In this document: in pieces, positions 35,874 through 46,814 of the stretch
Numbering within the stretch: position 1 is the first letter of the stretch
Layout: every line of letters starts with the position of its first letter
From: Candidatus Auribacterota bacterium
GTDB taxonomy: Bacteria > Auribacterota > JAFGBW01 > JAFGJP01
Length of the DNA stretch: 64,000 nucleotides
Reading direction: 5' to 3'
Assembly (NCBI GenBank): GCA_023144635.1
Contig: JAGLFH010000030.1
Span: 144,386 to 208,385, forward strand
Notes under the pieces: generated by a model
Database searches by the model: none
What the model saw: only the letters and a program-made list of their open reading frames with translations
What the model was told of the DNA's origin: nothing
Translations under genes and position numbers: made by a program

Positions 35874-36602
35874 ATGAAAAAATTACAAATATTAATAGTT
35901 GATGATGAGCCGATCATACAAAAGCTTTTTAAAGATTTTCTTACCGATGAATATGACGTTTATACGGCAATAGATGGAGAAGAAGCTTTAAAAGTTCTTG
36001 GTCGTATTAATATAGATGTAGTCTTCAGTGATGTACACATGCCGCGTATGGGAGGTGTTGAGGTATTAAAATCAGTAAAAGAAAATTATCCGGTCCTTCC
36101 CGTTATAATGATGGATAGTTTTCCTGAGATCACATCACAGAAAATGCAGGAGATGGGAGCTTTTGCTTTTATTCATAAACCCTTTTATTTAAGAGAGATA
36201 AAGGCTGTTTTAAAGGAAGTAATAGAATCAAACTTGAGTGAATCGAAGTTTTCTGGAGAAAATAGAAGAAAAGATCAGAGATTTCCTTCTTTACTGGAAG
36301 TTACTTATAAGGTAGAAGGCATAGACGGTCATGATGAGGAAAAAAGTCTTAGTAAAAATTTAAGTACATCAGGCATCCTTATAGAAAGTTCTCAATACTT
36401 AAAAAAAGATTTGATAGTCATTCTTAAAATCAAGATTCCTGAAGATGGTCAAAAGAAATTTATAACTATAAAAGGCCAGGTAAAGTGGTGCATGGAAAAA
36501 CGGCTTGGTGAGCGTTATGATACTGGCGTGCAGTTCCTTGAAGGTCAGGAAACTGAACTAAATCAAATAAAGAATCTTCTTAGCAATTTTTACACAAAGT
36601 AA
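35874..36602 (+). CDS. Response regulator with PilZ (c-di-GMP-binding) output domain
   Basis: A 242-residue protein. Residues 1-120 are a receiver with D10-D11 and phosphoacceptor D53 (VVFSDVHMPRMGG) and Lys in IHKPF; the residue usually Thr/Ser is replaced in IMMDS. The C-terminal half is a PilZ domain with an RRKDQR (RxxxR) motif and NLSTSG (NxSxxG), the residues that bind cyclic di-GMP. ATG 35874 is preferred to an upstream in-frame TTG at 35811 because the receiver begins directly there. Confidence 0.88.
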   Translation: MKKLQILIVDDEPIIQKLFKDFLTDEYDVYTAIDGEEALKVLGRINIDVVFSDVHMPRMGGVEVLKSVKENYPVLPVIMMDSFPEITSQKMQEMGAFAFIHKPFYLREIKAVLKEVIESNLSESKFSGENRRKDQRFPSLLEVTYKVEGIDGHDEEKSLSKNLSTSGILIESSQYLKKDLIVILKIKIPEDGQKKFITIKGQVKWCMEKRLGERYDTGVQFLEGQETELNQIKNLLSNFYTK

Positions 36603-36610
36603 ATTTTTTT

Positions 36611-37504
36611 TTATTTTAGCGTAAACTTTACAACAATTCCTTTGCTAACTCCTTCTGTCGATACATATATTTTTTCAGGTGAAATGATCTCAATAAAAGA
36701 GTTGATAATAGCTATTCCTGATTGTACTAGATCTGCTCTTCTTGAATGTAAATTATAAGATCTACAAAGAGTTCTTAAACTTATTTTTTGCAAGTTATTT
36801 TCGAGTTTACTGAACTGATCAGGGATAAAGATCTTTTTAGATATCATTTTTGCATTGAAGGTCTTCTGTTTTAATAAAATGCTTGCAGCAGTTGTAAAGC
36901 TGCCGCCAACCCCTACTAAAAATATAGAGTCCTTAAAATGTTTGGTGATATTTTTTCTTAAATTTCGTTTAACTTCTAAAATTATGCTTTTAGAATTAAA
37001 GGGAGATAACATTTTTTCTTTTATGCTAAGAGCACCGATTTCAATGCTTTTTTGTGCTATCAGATTGTTTTTTTCTGATATGATTATTTCGGAACTTCCA
37101 GCACCTATATCTAGATAAATACCTTTTTTTGATTTTAAAACATTCTTTAAGCTTTGTGATGCACCTAGAAAAGTAAGCTCTGCCTCTTTTTCCCCTGATA
37201 GGATTTTTAAAGGTACGCAAAAGACGTTCTTGACGGTTTTAGAAAAATCTTCTTTGTTGCGGAAGTTTCTAAGTGCGCTTGTGCCAAGTATAATTGTTTT
37301 TTCTGCACCAGATTTTTTCGCCCGATTAAAAAATATTTTGATAATACTCAGTGCTTTTTGTTCCTTTTCTGTGGATAACCATTTTTTCTCTATGTCTTCT
37401 CCTATCCTCAAATAATCAAGTTCTCTTGCTATAAGACGGAGTTTACTGTTAAATAAACTATATTTGACAGTATTTGTACCTATTTCTATTACAGCATATT
37501 TCAT
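36611..37504 (-). CDS. Ppx/GppA phosphatase family protein
   Basis: A 297-residue protein of the ASKHA fold covering the Ppx/GppA core only. It shows IEIGTNTVKYSLF (phosphate 1), LGTSALRNFRN, the YLDIGAGSSEIII phosphate-2 motif and VGVGGSFTTAASI. The HD-type C-terminal part of full-length Ppx is absent. Members hydrolyse polyphosphate or pppGpp; which one is not decidable here. The start overlaps the upstream GT39 gene by 4 bases. Confidence 0.88.
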   Translation of the reverse strand: MKYAVIEIGTNTVKYSLFNSKLRLIARELDYLRIGEDIEKKWLSTEKEQKALSIIKIFFNRAKKSGAEKTIILGTSALRNFRNKEDFSKTVKNVFCVPLKILSGEKEAELTFLGASQSLKNVLKSKKGIYLDIGAGSSEIIISEKNNLIAQKSIEIGALSIKEKMLSPFNSKSIILEVKRNLRKNITKHFKDSIFLVGVGGSFTTAASILLKQKTFNAKMISKKIFIPDQFSKLENNLQKISLRTLCRSYNLHSRRADLVQSGIAIINSFIEIISPEKIYVSTEGVSKGIVVKFTLK

Positions 37505-39201
37505 GGATCGATCCTTAAAAGCACTCCGTCTAATTGCTGAATTCCTGTATCAAAAAGTATTTTATGTTTTATATTTAAATCATTGAACTGTTGTAAATAT
37601 TTTTTATCAGTAAAGATATAAATAAGATCAGGTTTCTTTTCAATAACTGCTTTTATATCTTCTATATTTTGGCATGAGATCACTTTTCTTTTACTATAAT
37701 ACACCAGATCTTCATTACCTATCCCGTAAGAATAGACTATGTCGTTTTTATCTAGCTCATCATCTACTTTAAGTGTAAAAGGTTTTAGTGATCGCTGAGA
37801 ATCAAGAAGAGGTGTTATCATGTTAACAGAAAAAAGATTTAAAAAAAGGATCCCGAATGCAGTTATATAAAATGTAAGCAGATATCTTTTTTTGTATAAA
37901 GCTACTATTATAATTATTCCTGTAAAAAAGATCACAAAAGATGTAGTGAGCATTGCTATGCTATGTTTTTCAATAAAAGGCTGTATCTTTTCAAACATTA
38001 TTTGATCAAATTCTGAAAGATGTGGTAATGATATGTTGTAGACAAAACTTTGCAGAGAGTTGTTCTGAAAAACAAAAAATAAGCTTGCCAGGATTATAAA
38101 AAAGGTTGCATTTAGAAAAGAGGAAATTTTGTAAAGTACTGGAAAAACCTTTTTTTGGGAAGTATCTGTAAACTCAGCTATGTATATTCCTGTCAAGATG
38201 GATGCTGAGATATAAAGAGGAAGTATATATACTCCTCGTTTACTTCCTGAAAAAGAAAAAAATAGAAAAATAAATGAAAAACACATAAATGAAAAAAACA
38301 TTATCTTTTTTTCATATATTCTTCTATTTATTGTTGTAATACATCCTGCAATAAAAAAGAAACTCCAGGGCATGAAACCGCCAATAAATTTTGCGATATA
38401 ATATGTAAAAGGGTGTTTATGGTCAAATGCATTAAAAAATCTGTTTATGTTCTGAACAATAAAAAATTCATAAGCAAATTCTTTTCCTTTTATAAAAATA
38501 ATAGTCAAATACCAGCTGGAACTTATTAGCACAAAAATTAGTAACCCCCATAGATCTATACATTTAGGGATGAAGGATAAATTGCGGTCAAAGAGAAGAA
38601 ATAAAAATATTCCACCTGTTATAAGAACAATGCCTGCTGGTCCTTTTGCGAGAACAGCCAGTGCAGAAACGGTATAAAAAAGGAGTAGATATGATTTTTT
38701 TTGCTTTTCCGTAAGATTTTGATGAAAATAATAAAACCTAAAAAAAAGTAGAAGGGCGGTTCCTACAAGTACAGAGAACATAAGATCTATTTGGGCGACC
38801 CGTGACATCCAAGAAGATTTATTAGCAGTTAGAAATATTATTGCAGCAAAAAAACGGGAATTGATATTTGTGATACCAGAAAGAATAAAAAAAATGATAA
38901 ATGCTCCTATAAGAAAAGATAATGAAGAAGGAAGCCTTGAAGAAAAGGAATCGACCTGCTTCTTTGTGAAGACTGAAGCAATGCACTCCATCCAATGAAA
39001 AAGAGGAGGCTTCCAAGGAAGAAATTCTTTGTTGAATTTTGGTACCAGATAATCGTTGCTTTCGATCATTTCTTGAGCGATCTCAGCTTCACGTGTTTCT
39101 CCAGTACTCCATAGGTCACGATCGCTTATTTTATAAAAGGATGTGATGAACCAAAAAATTAAAATAGTAAGTATTGGTATAATGCTGTTTTTTTTTGTCA
39201 T
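37501..39201 (-). CDS. GT39/ArnT-like membrane glycosyltransferase
   Basis: A 566-residue polytopic membrane protein (about 11-12 hydrophobic segments) that would transfer a sugar from a polyprenyl phosphate to an envelope acceptor. The first periplasmic loop motif reads STGETREAEIAQEM, where ArnT/PMT enzymes usually have an Asp before the Glu; a second loop has MSRVAQIDLMF. It overlaps neighbours on both sides by 4 bases, forming an operon with a second, diverged copy, a radical SAM protein and a Ppx/GppA protein. Confidence 0.82.
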   Translation of the reverse strand: MTKKNSIIPILTILIFWFITSFYKISDRDLWSTGETREAEIAQEMIESNDYLVPKFNKEFLPWKPPLFHWMECIASVFTKKQVDSFSSRLPSSLSFLIGAFIIFFILSGITNINSRFFAAIIFLTANKSSWMSRVAQIDLMFSVLVGTALLLFFRFYYFHQNLTEKQKKSYLLLFYTVSALAVLAKGPAGIVLITGGIFLFLLFDRNLSFIPKCIDLWGLLIFVLISSSWYLTIIFIKGKEFAYEFFIVQNINRFFNAFDHKHPFTYYIAKFIGGFMPWSFFFIAGCITTINRRIYEKKIMFFSFMCFSFIFLFFSFSGSKRGVYILPLYISASILTGIYIAEFTDTSQKKVFPVLYKISSFLNATFFIILASLFFVFQNNSLQSFVYNISLPHLSEFDQIMFEKIQPFIEKHSIAMLTTSFVIFFTGIIIIVALYKKRYLLTFYITAFGILFLNLFSVNMITPLLDSQRSLKPFTLKVDDELDKNDIVYSYGIGNEDLVYYSKRKVISCQNIEDIKAVIEKKPDLIYIFTDKKYLQQFNDLNIKHKILFDTGIQQLDGVLLRIDP

Positions 39202-40922
39202 TTTTTGTCAGGATTTTTATTTGAGATCAAATATACAGGATAAAGAGATGGAGATCCTTCCTTCAGAACAAAAGGTATGTGGATTCCTTCTTGTATTAAA
39301 TGATTATAATCTTTTTTTCTTATAAGAAAAAAAGACTCTTTATCGTTGCTTTTCATAATATGTTCAAAAGTATCTCTTCCCATCCCCTTATCAGGTGTTC
39401 TAGGTTCAATAAAGCGGTTAAGATAAAAGACAAATTCGTCATTCCAGAATCCGTAAAACCAGAGATCCTTATTTGATACAACACTTTTTATGTCTCTGCA
39501 AAAAGAGCGTATGTTTCTGTTACTGTCTATGATAGGTAATATCATCAAACAACTGTAAAGGAAAAGAAACGTCATTAAACAAAGAGATGTTGATAAATAT
39601 GATGATAAATTCTTTTTTATCATTGCAAATACGGAAAGTATTATAGATATAAAAAACAGAGTGATAGTAAAGGGGAATATTTTATTAGCATGTTGTAATA
39701 TAAGCTTTGCTTTTTGTAGATCACTTGAAGAAAAAAATTTCATTAGAAAAGGATTTTGTATATTAGGATTTAGGCTATAGAAAAGAATGACAGAAAGGGA
39801 AAAGAGCAATACGATAATTAATACAGAAGATATAAAATATGTAAGAGTAAAAGATTTTAAAGGTTTTTTTGAACAGAATGCTTTTGCAATTAAAAATGAT
39901 GCAGCAGGATATATTGGAAGAATGTAATCTCCTCTTTTTACTCCGGCAAGAGTAAATAGTAAAAAAGTCATTACAATATATGAAACGAGTATAAAATCAG
40001 AAACAGTTTTTTTGTCCCTTTTTAAAAGAACCGGCAATAAAGAAATAAAAAAAAGGCTCCAAGGAAAAAAACCGCTAATAAATTGAGGAATATAAAACCA
40101 GAAGGGCTGACGTTTAGAAAATTCCTTTGCTATCGATAACCCTGAAGGGCCTATAAAGCGTCCTAGGTTATCTGATATGATGAATTTATAGAAGAATCGT
40201 CCGTCTGTCTTGATAATGATAGCTGTATACCACGGAAGGATTATCAGGCATAAAACAATTAAACCTTTACCTAAAAAAAAATGTTTCAGATCTTGGTATT
40301 TTTTATTTATCAAAAAATAACTTAAGATGGGCAAAGATGGAAGTATAAATCCTGCCGGACCTTTGCAAAGAACTGCAAATCCTGAGGAAACAAAAAATAA
40401 ATAATAAAAGAGCTTTTTTGTTTTTTGCTTTTCCTCTTGTTGATAGTTAATAAAAAAAACTACCTGAGAAAAACAAAGGACTGCAAAAACCATATCCATA
40501 CGTGATACTTGTGACATCCAGAATACCTTTGGAGAGGTAATAAGTATTGCAGATGCAATAATAGATGTAAAAATTTTGTTTTTATCTTTTTCTAATCTAA
40601 AAAAAAGAACCATAATAAATATCAGGCTTAAAAAAGAAGGAAGTCGACTGGAAAGTTCAGATACAGAGCCTAAAAAGAATGAACAAATCGCAATGAGCCA
40701 AAAGAAGAATGCAGGTTTTTCATTATCTTCAACACCGTTCAAATGAGGAACAACAAAATCATTATGCTCAAGAAATTCTTTTGCTATTTGAGATGATTGC
40801 GTCTCTAGTGAACTCCATAAACCCCTTTGAGATCCAATAATTAAGGAAAGTACAAGCAGTGTGAGCACCGTTAAAAGGGAAATTAAAATGACGTATTTTT
40901 TTGCACTGTCTCGCATGATCAT
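39198..40922 (-). CDS. GT39/ArnT-like membrane glycosyltransferase (second copy)
   Basis: A 574-residue paralogue of the following gene, with the same topology and the same opening (GLWSSLETQSSQIAKEFLEHNDFVVPHLNG, then KPAFFFWLIA and SSRLPSFLS). The loop position usually Asp-Glu reads Leu-Glu, so it may be catalytically altered or a different subfamily. A conserved Asp remains in MSQVSRMDMVFAV. An in-frame second Met two codons in is an alternative start. It is coupled to the radical SAM gene by a 4-base overlap. Confidence 0.8.
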   Translation of the reverse strand: MIMRDSAKKYVILISLLTVLTLLVLSLIIGSQRGLWSSLETQSSQIAKEFLEHNDFVVPHLNGVEDNEKPAFFFWLIAICSFFLGSVSELSSRLPSFLSLIFIMVLFFRLEKDKNKIFTSIIASAILITSPKVFWMSQVSRMDMVFAVLCFSQVVFFINYQQEEKQKTKKLFYYLFFVSSGFAVLCKGPAGFILPSLPILSYFLINKKYQDLKHFFLGKGLIVLCLIILPWYTAIIIKTDGRFFYKFIISDNLGRFIGPSGLSIAKEFSKRQPFWFYIPQFISGFFPWSLFFISLLPVLLKRDKKTVSDFILVSYIVMTFLLFTLAGVKRGDYILPIYPAASFLIAKAFCSKKPLKSFTLTYFISSVLIIVLLFSLSVILFYSLNPNIQNPFLMKFFSSSDLQKAKLILQHANKIFPFTITLFFISIILSVFAMIKKNLSSYLSTSLCLMTFLFLYSCLMILPIIDSNRNIRSFCRDIKSVVSNKDLWFYGFWNDEFVFYLNRFIEPRTPDKGMGRDTFEHIMKSNDKESFFLIRKKDYNHLIQEGIHIPFVLKEGSPSLYPVYLISNKNPDKK

Positions 40923-41791
40923 TTTATTTTATCGCATGAACTGCAAATGGGTATAGAAGTTATTTTGTATTCGTTGTTCAATTTCCGAAGTGATTGATAT
41001 TTTTTACTTTCCCAAACATTTTTTAGGCCGGATTCAAGCACGTTGCCTATAATATAATCTCCATTAAAATCATAACAACAGGGTACAACATCACCATTCC
41101 ATAGGATCTGCATTATTGGACGGCTTACCATAGGGCATAAAGGTTTTTTATTCTTTTTTTGGAGCTTGAATTTCCTTCCTGATCCGTAATTATGAAAATG
41201 GCTGAATTCAACATTTGCCTTTCCTATCCACTGAAATATGAAGCTGATAAATTCTGAAATAGAGCCTATATATTTTACACTTACTCTTGGTTTTGAGCTT
41301 TTGAGTGTTTTTTTTAATTTAATGAAATCCAAAATATTTTTTCTAATTGCTGCATATTTTAATGGCCGATGAATGTTTTCATAATCACAAGCTGTTATTC
41401 CATAAAAACTTATCTTTATTTTGTCAACACCTGAAAGTATTATTTCTTTTGCGAGATCTCCTTTAAGAAGAGAAGCGTTTGTTACAAAAAAAAGTCGTGT
41501 ATTAGGTAGCTTTTTTCTAGCATAAATTATCTTTTTTACAAAATCATTATCAAGTAAAGGTTCACCGAATCCCTGCAGATGCAAGTCTTTGAGCTTATCT
41601 GGATCACATTGGTCTAAAATAGTGCAAAAATTTTCAAACGACATTGTGCCTTGAGGACGGGTTAATTTTTCTCTTGGGCATATTGTACAACTTGCATTGC
41701 AATTTATTGTGTTTTCAATTCGTATTTGTACAGGAAAATTTTTGTATGCGGTCTTCATATGATTATGATATTCTACAATTAAATTTTTCAA
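40919..41791 (-). CDS. Radical SAM/SPASM-type protein
   Basis: A 290-residue radical SAM protein with the cluster motif CNASCTICP (C-x3-C-x2-C) near residues 30-37, HLQGFGEPLLD in the barrel, and a short C-terminal Cys-rich stretch (CPMVSRPIMQ, CCYDFNGD and ICSSCDKIK) consistent with a truncated SPASM auxiliary-cluster domain. Substrate unknown. As first gene of the operon with two GT39 proteins it may modify a lipid or surface molecule, but this is inference. Confidence 0.85.
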   Translation of the reverse strand: MKNLIVEYHNHMKTAYKNFPVQIRIENTINCNASCTICPREKLTRPQGTMSFENFCTILDQCDPDKLKDLHLQGFGEPLLDNDFVKKIIYARKKLPNTRLFFVTNASLLKGDLAKEIILSGVDKIKISFYGITACDYENIHRPLKYAAIRKNILDFIKLKKTLKSSKPRVSVKYIGSISEFISFIFQWIGKANVEFSHFHNYGSGRKFKLQKKNKKPLCPMVSRPIMQILWNGDVVPCCYDFNGDYIIGNVLESGLKNVWESKKYQSLRKLNNEYKITSIPICSSCDKIK

Positions 41792-41889
41792 TTTTATAGT
41801 AACTTTACAACTAATCCAGTATTTTAGTCAAAGTATCTTAAAGAATAAAGAATCTAAATTTTAAAAAAATAGTAATAACATACATTAAT

Positions 41890-42459
41890 ATGAAAAAGCA
41901 AACGTATTATAACAGTCTTTTGATAGGGCTTTTAATCAATGTAAGTTTTATCTTGATCTTTGTAAATTCTCTACAAGCGTCTTTGATAAAATCTACACGT
42001 TGGCGATATATTGTCATACATCATAGCGGAACAAAAATTGGTAATTTAAAGATTTTTGATAATTATCACAGAAGCCGCGGGATGAAAAATGGTGTAGCAT
42101 ATCATTTTGTCATAAATAACGGTACAGCAGGAAGAGGTAACGGACAGATAGAAGTTACAAGCAGATGGAAACGTCAGATACATGGTGGTCATTGCCGTCA
42201 GAACTGGGTAAATAGAACGGGTATAGGTATATGCCTTGTAGGGAATTTTGATAAAACATATCCTAAAAGAAATCAAATTAGATCACTTGTTTCGTTGATA
42301 AAACTGCTTCGTAAGCGATATTTTATACCGATTTCTAATATTCAAGGACATGGTCATCTTAATGGCGAAAAGACAAATTGTCCTGGAAAAAATTTCCCGA
42401 TTAAGGAAGTAAAAAAAATGCTTATTTCTGCGGAAGAGAAATCTTTAAGTATTAATTAA
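41890..42459 (+). CDS. N-acetylmuramoyl-L-alanine amidase (amidase_2/PGRP fold)
   Basis: A 189-residue cell-wall amidase with an N-terminal hydrophobic export or anchor segment (about 9-31). The zinc ligands are the His of VIHHSG, the His of QGHGHLN and the Cys of KTNCPGK, and YHFVINNG is the usual fold motif. It is expected to act on peptidoglycan in the periplasm. It is upstream of, and co-directional with, the rod-shape cluster. Confidence 0.9.
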   Translation: MKKQTYYNSLLIGLLINVSFILIFVNSLQASLIKSTRWRYIVIHHSGTKIGNLKIFDNYHRSRGMKNGVAYHFVINNGTAGRGNGQIEVTSRWKRQIHGGHCRQNWVNRTGIGICLVGNFDKTYPKRNQIRSLVSLIKLLRKRYFIPISNIQGHGHLNGEKTNCPGKNFPIKEVKKMLISAEEKSLSIN

Positions 42460-42577
42460 AAAAAATATTGATTTTATAAGAGTTTAGCTATAAATTAGAC
42501 ATTCTTAAACATATGTAATATAATAAGCGATAATTAGCTTCTAGAATAGACAATATAGAGTTTACAAAATTTTATAG

Positions 42578-43630
<1,053 letters not shown>

Positions 43631-43641
43631 TTGATCAGCCT

Positions 43642-44502
43642 GTGTACGAACGTGGCTCAAAAAAAAGACTATTTTTTTTCCTCATCATCCTAATTATTAT
43701 TTTGACAGTGCTTCCTTCAAAGTGGAAACATGCTTTCAGGATGAAAATAGTAAGTATTTTTTCTCCTGCGATGCATTCTGTCAATAAGACGACGATTAGG
43801 ACTAAAGATAATCTGTCTGCTTGGTTTCATTCCGGTGATGTAAAAAGAGAAAACAAAAAACTTAAGATTAGAATACAAAGTATTGAAGCAGACCTGGTTA
43901 CACTTGAAGAAAATAAGCTTGAAAATCAACGTTTAAGGCAATTACTTCAATTAAAGGAAAGTATTCCCGAGTATCAGTTTATTGCCGCAAAAGTCATAGG
44001 AAGAGATGCAACTAATTGGTATAAGAGCATAACAATAGATAAAGGTCTTAATAATGGTATTCATCGTGGTGATCCTGTTGTCTCATACGGTGGTGTCATT
44101 GGGAGTGTTTTTGAGTGTGGTAATTATCAAAGTAAAATTTTACTTTTAAATGATAATAATTCGCGCGTTGGAGTAATTGTTCAACGAACACGCGATATTG
44201 GTGTTGTTGAAGGACAGTCTAATAGTCTTCTTGTGCTTAACTATATTCCAAGAAATTCAGAAATTAAGCCAGGTGACATACTTATTTCATCAGGTCTTGG
44301 ATCAATTTATCCGAAAGGAATCGTTGTTGGTGAAATAGTCAAGGTATTCGAAGAAAAATATAAGTTATATAAATTTGCAGAAGTCAAACCGGCTGTTGAT
44401 TTTGGTAAATTAGAAGAAGTATTGATAATAAATTGGCATGATCACAATGATAAAGAAATGCAATTAGATAATAAAGAAGAAGTTGTCAAAGTAAGTAAAT
44501 GA
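43642..44502 (+). CDS. mreC: Rod shape-determining protein MreC
   Basis: A 286-residue bitopic membrane protein with an N-terminal helix (about 10-26), a coiled coil (about 60-100, ending in LENQRLRQLLQLKE) and the periplasmic beta domain with VIGRDATNWYKSITIDKGLNNGI and GDPVVSYGGVIGSV. GTG start at 43642, 11 bases after mreB. Links MreB to the wall-synthesis enzymes. Confidence 0.94.
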   Translation: MYERGSKKRLFFFLIILIIILTVLPSKWKHAFRMKIVSIFSPAMHSVNKTTIRTKDNLSAWFHSGDVKRENKKLKIRIQSIEADLVTLEENKLENQRLRQLLQLKESIPEYQFIAAKVIGRDATNWYKSITIDKGLNNGIHRGDPVVSYGGVIGSVFECGNYQSKILLLNDNNSRVGVIVQRTRDIGVVEGQSNSLLVLNYIPRNSEIKPGDILISSGLGSIYPKGIVVGEIVKVFEEKYKLYKFAEVKPAVDFGKLEEVLIINWHDHNDKEMQLDNKEEVVKVSK

Positions 44503-44512
44503 AAGGTCTTTA

Positions 44513-45010
44513 ATGGAAACTTTTGTAGGATTGATTTTGTTTACTATTTTAATTGTAATTCAATCATCATTATTGGTTCACTTAAATATCCTTTCTTATA
44601 TGCCGGAACTTCTTCTCATATTTTGTGTTTATATGGGAGCGCGTCTTAATTGGTATAGAGGTTTTTGGTGGGGTATTTTATGTGGAATAGGAGTATCTGC
44701 CTTTTCTGTGATTGACTTGCGTTTTGCTATTGCTGTTTTTGCTTTATCTGGCCTTATTGCAGGTTCTTTCAGGGGAACACTTTTTGTTGACAGCATAGGA
44801 ATAAAAGTAATACTTCTTTTTTTTATTTCACTTTTGCAGGCTATTTTATTCGGGGTTTTCTATAAGGAAATATCACTATCATTTTTTTCCTTTAATCCAG
44901 CAAATAAATATTTGTTTAAGATACCCTTTATTAACTGTGTTTTTGCTATACCTCTTTATTATATTATGGAAAAAGTGTTTACCAAGTTGAGTCCTTATGA
45001 GAAGAGTTAG
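44513..45010 (+). CDS. mreD: Rod shape-determining protein MreD
   Basis: A 165-residue hydrophobic protein with about five transmembrane helices, of the size and gene position expected for MreD (between mreC and the PBP2 gene). Sequence conservation in this family is low; the assignment rests mainly on topology and position. It overlaps the next gene by 14 bases. Confidence 0.88.
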   Translation: METFVGLILFTILIVIQSSLLVHLNILSYMPELLLIFCVYMGARLNWYRGFWWGILCGIGVSAFSVIDLRFAIAVFALSGLIAGSFRGTLFVDSIGIKVILLFFISLLQAILFGVFYKEISLSFFSFNPANKYLFKIPFINCVFAIPLYYIMEKVFTKLSPYEKS

Positions 45011-46814
45011 TAGGCATGTTTCTTACCAGTTTAATTTAAAAGTAATTCAAACGGCTATTTTTTTGATGTTTCTTGTTCTTGTCCTGAGAATATGGAACTT
45101 ACAGATAATTCACGGTGAAGAGTATAGAGAACTATCAAAAAATAACCGTGTAAGAAAAATCGTTCTTCCCGCTCCACGAGGAAATATATACGACCGAAAC
45201 GGAAAGTTGCTTGCAGACACGCGTCCAAGTTATAATCTTACTGTTTTTTTGGAAGATATAAAAGATATTGAGAAGCTTTCAAAATCATTAGCTCCTTTGG
45301 TTGATATGGAATCGAAAAAAATAAGTAGTCTTTTAGAAAAAGCCACTAGTGATAAAAGAAGACTTCCGTACTTACCTTTTGCTCTTAAAAAAGATCTTTC
45401 TCTTGAGGAGATAATAAAGGTAGAAGAAGTAGGTTTTGACCTTCCGGGAGTCAGTATTGCACCTGTTCCAATAAGAAATTATCTCTATAAAGATATAACT
45501 GCACATTTAATCGGATATATAGGAAGGGTAAATAAAAAACAATATAATGATCTTAAGGATAGCGGATATTTCAGATGGGACGAAATTGGAAAAATAGGTG
45601 CTGAGCAGGCATTTGAAAAATATTTACGGGGAACTCATGGTGGAAAGCAGGTTCAAATAAATAATAGGAATCTTCTTGATAAGGTGCTTGGGGAAAAGGA
45701 TCCTTTGCAGGGAATGGATCTTTACCTTACGATTGATATTGATATTCAGAAAAAGATAACAGAGGCTTTTGAGGATCACAGAGGAGCTTGTGTTCTTATG
45801 AATGCTAAAACAGGCGAAATACTTTCATATGTAAGTCGTCCGTCTTATGATCCAAATTGGTTTTCTACTGGTAGTCGTAAAATAGGTACTCTCTTTATTG
45901 ATGAAGCATATCCCCTTGTTGATAGGATAATAAGTGGAGAATATGCTCCGGGCTCGACATTCAAGCCGGTTGTAGCTCTTGCTGCGCTTAAAGAGGAAAT
46001 AATTAATAAACAAACAAGCATTCTTTGTAATGGTGTTTTCAGGTTTGGAGGAATGAGGTTTAAATGCTGGAAAAAATATGGACATGGTGAAGTAAATTTA
46101 AATACTTCTTTAGAACAATCATGTAACGTATTTTATTATAATATTGGAAAAGAAATAGGGTGGAAGCCTATTCACGATACAGGTAAAAATTTAGGTTTTG
46201 GAAAGTTGACTGGGATAATACTTAAGGGAGAAAAAAGGGGAATACTTCCTTCTGAGGGATGGAAAAGAAAAAGGATTGGTGAGCCATGGTATAAAGGAGA
46301 AACTATAAACTATTCGATCGGACAAGGTTATCTTTTAGTTACGCCTTTACAGCTTGCTTTGTATACTACTGCTCTTGCCAATCGTGAAAAACTTTTTAAG
46401 CCAATAATAGAAAAGGAAATACTGGATGGTGACGGTTCTGTTGTACATAAAAAAGATCCGGAAATTATGAGCAATATAAATATAGACATTGATGATCTTG
46501 GTCTAGTGAGACAAGGACTTTATTCTGTGGTTTCAGGTAAACGAGGAACAGGGCGTCGTGTCAGCCTTAAAAAAGAATTTGAGATCGAAGTTGCTGGAAA
46601 AACAGGGACAGCTCAGGCTTCTGAAAAAGGAAAGAAAATAAACCATTCATTGTTTATTTGTTTTGCTCCTTATGATGATCCAATAGTTGCTTGTGCTGTT
46701 TTAGTTGAATATACTGATAGTGGAGCAAAATATGCGTCTCCTATTGCTCGTGTTGCCCTGAAATCCTATTTTGAGAAATATCCGTATGTAAAGAAAGAAG
46801 AAGCAGAACAATGA
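44997..46814 (+). CDS. mrdA: Penicillin-binding protein 2 (peptidoglycan transpeptidase)
   Basis: Class B PBP that cross-links peptidoglycan during elongation. The 605-residue protein has one transmembrane anchor (about 15-35), the dimerisation domain starting at PAPRGNIYDRNGKLLAD, and a transpeptidase domain with SxxK in APGSTFKPV, the SxN motif in EQSCNVFYY and KTG in AGKTGTAQA. It overlaps mreD by 14 bases and rodA by 4 bases. Confidence 0.96.
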   Translation: MRRVSRHVSYQFNLKVIQTAIFLMFLVLVLRIWNLQIIHGEEYRELSKNNRVRKIVLPAPRGNIYDRNGKLLADTRPSYNLTVFLEDIKDIEKLSKSLAPLVDMESKKISSLLEKATSDKRRLPYLPFALKKDLSLEEIIKVEEVGFDLPGVSIAPVPIRNYLYKDITAHLIGYIGRVNKKQYNDLKDSGYFRWDEIGKIGAEQAFEKYLRGTHGGKQVQINNRNLLDKVLGEKDPLQGMDLYLTIDIDIQKKITEAFEDHRGACVLMNAKTGEILSYVSRPSYDPNWFSTGSRKIGTLFIDEAYPLVDRIISGEYAPGSTFKPVVALAALKEEIINKQTSILCNGVFRFGGMRFKCWKKYGHGEVNLNTSLEQSCNVFYYNIGKEIGWKPIHDTGKNLGFGKLTGIILKGEKRGILPSEGWKRKRIGEPWYKGETINYSIGQGYLLVTPLQLALYTTALANREKLFKPIIEKEILDGDGSVVHKKDPEIMSNINIDIDDLGLVRQGLYSVVSGKRGTGRRVSLKKEFEIEVAGKTGTAQASEKGKKINHSLFICFAPYDDPIVACAVLVEYTDSGAKYASPIARVALKSYFEKYPYVKKEEAEQ

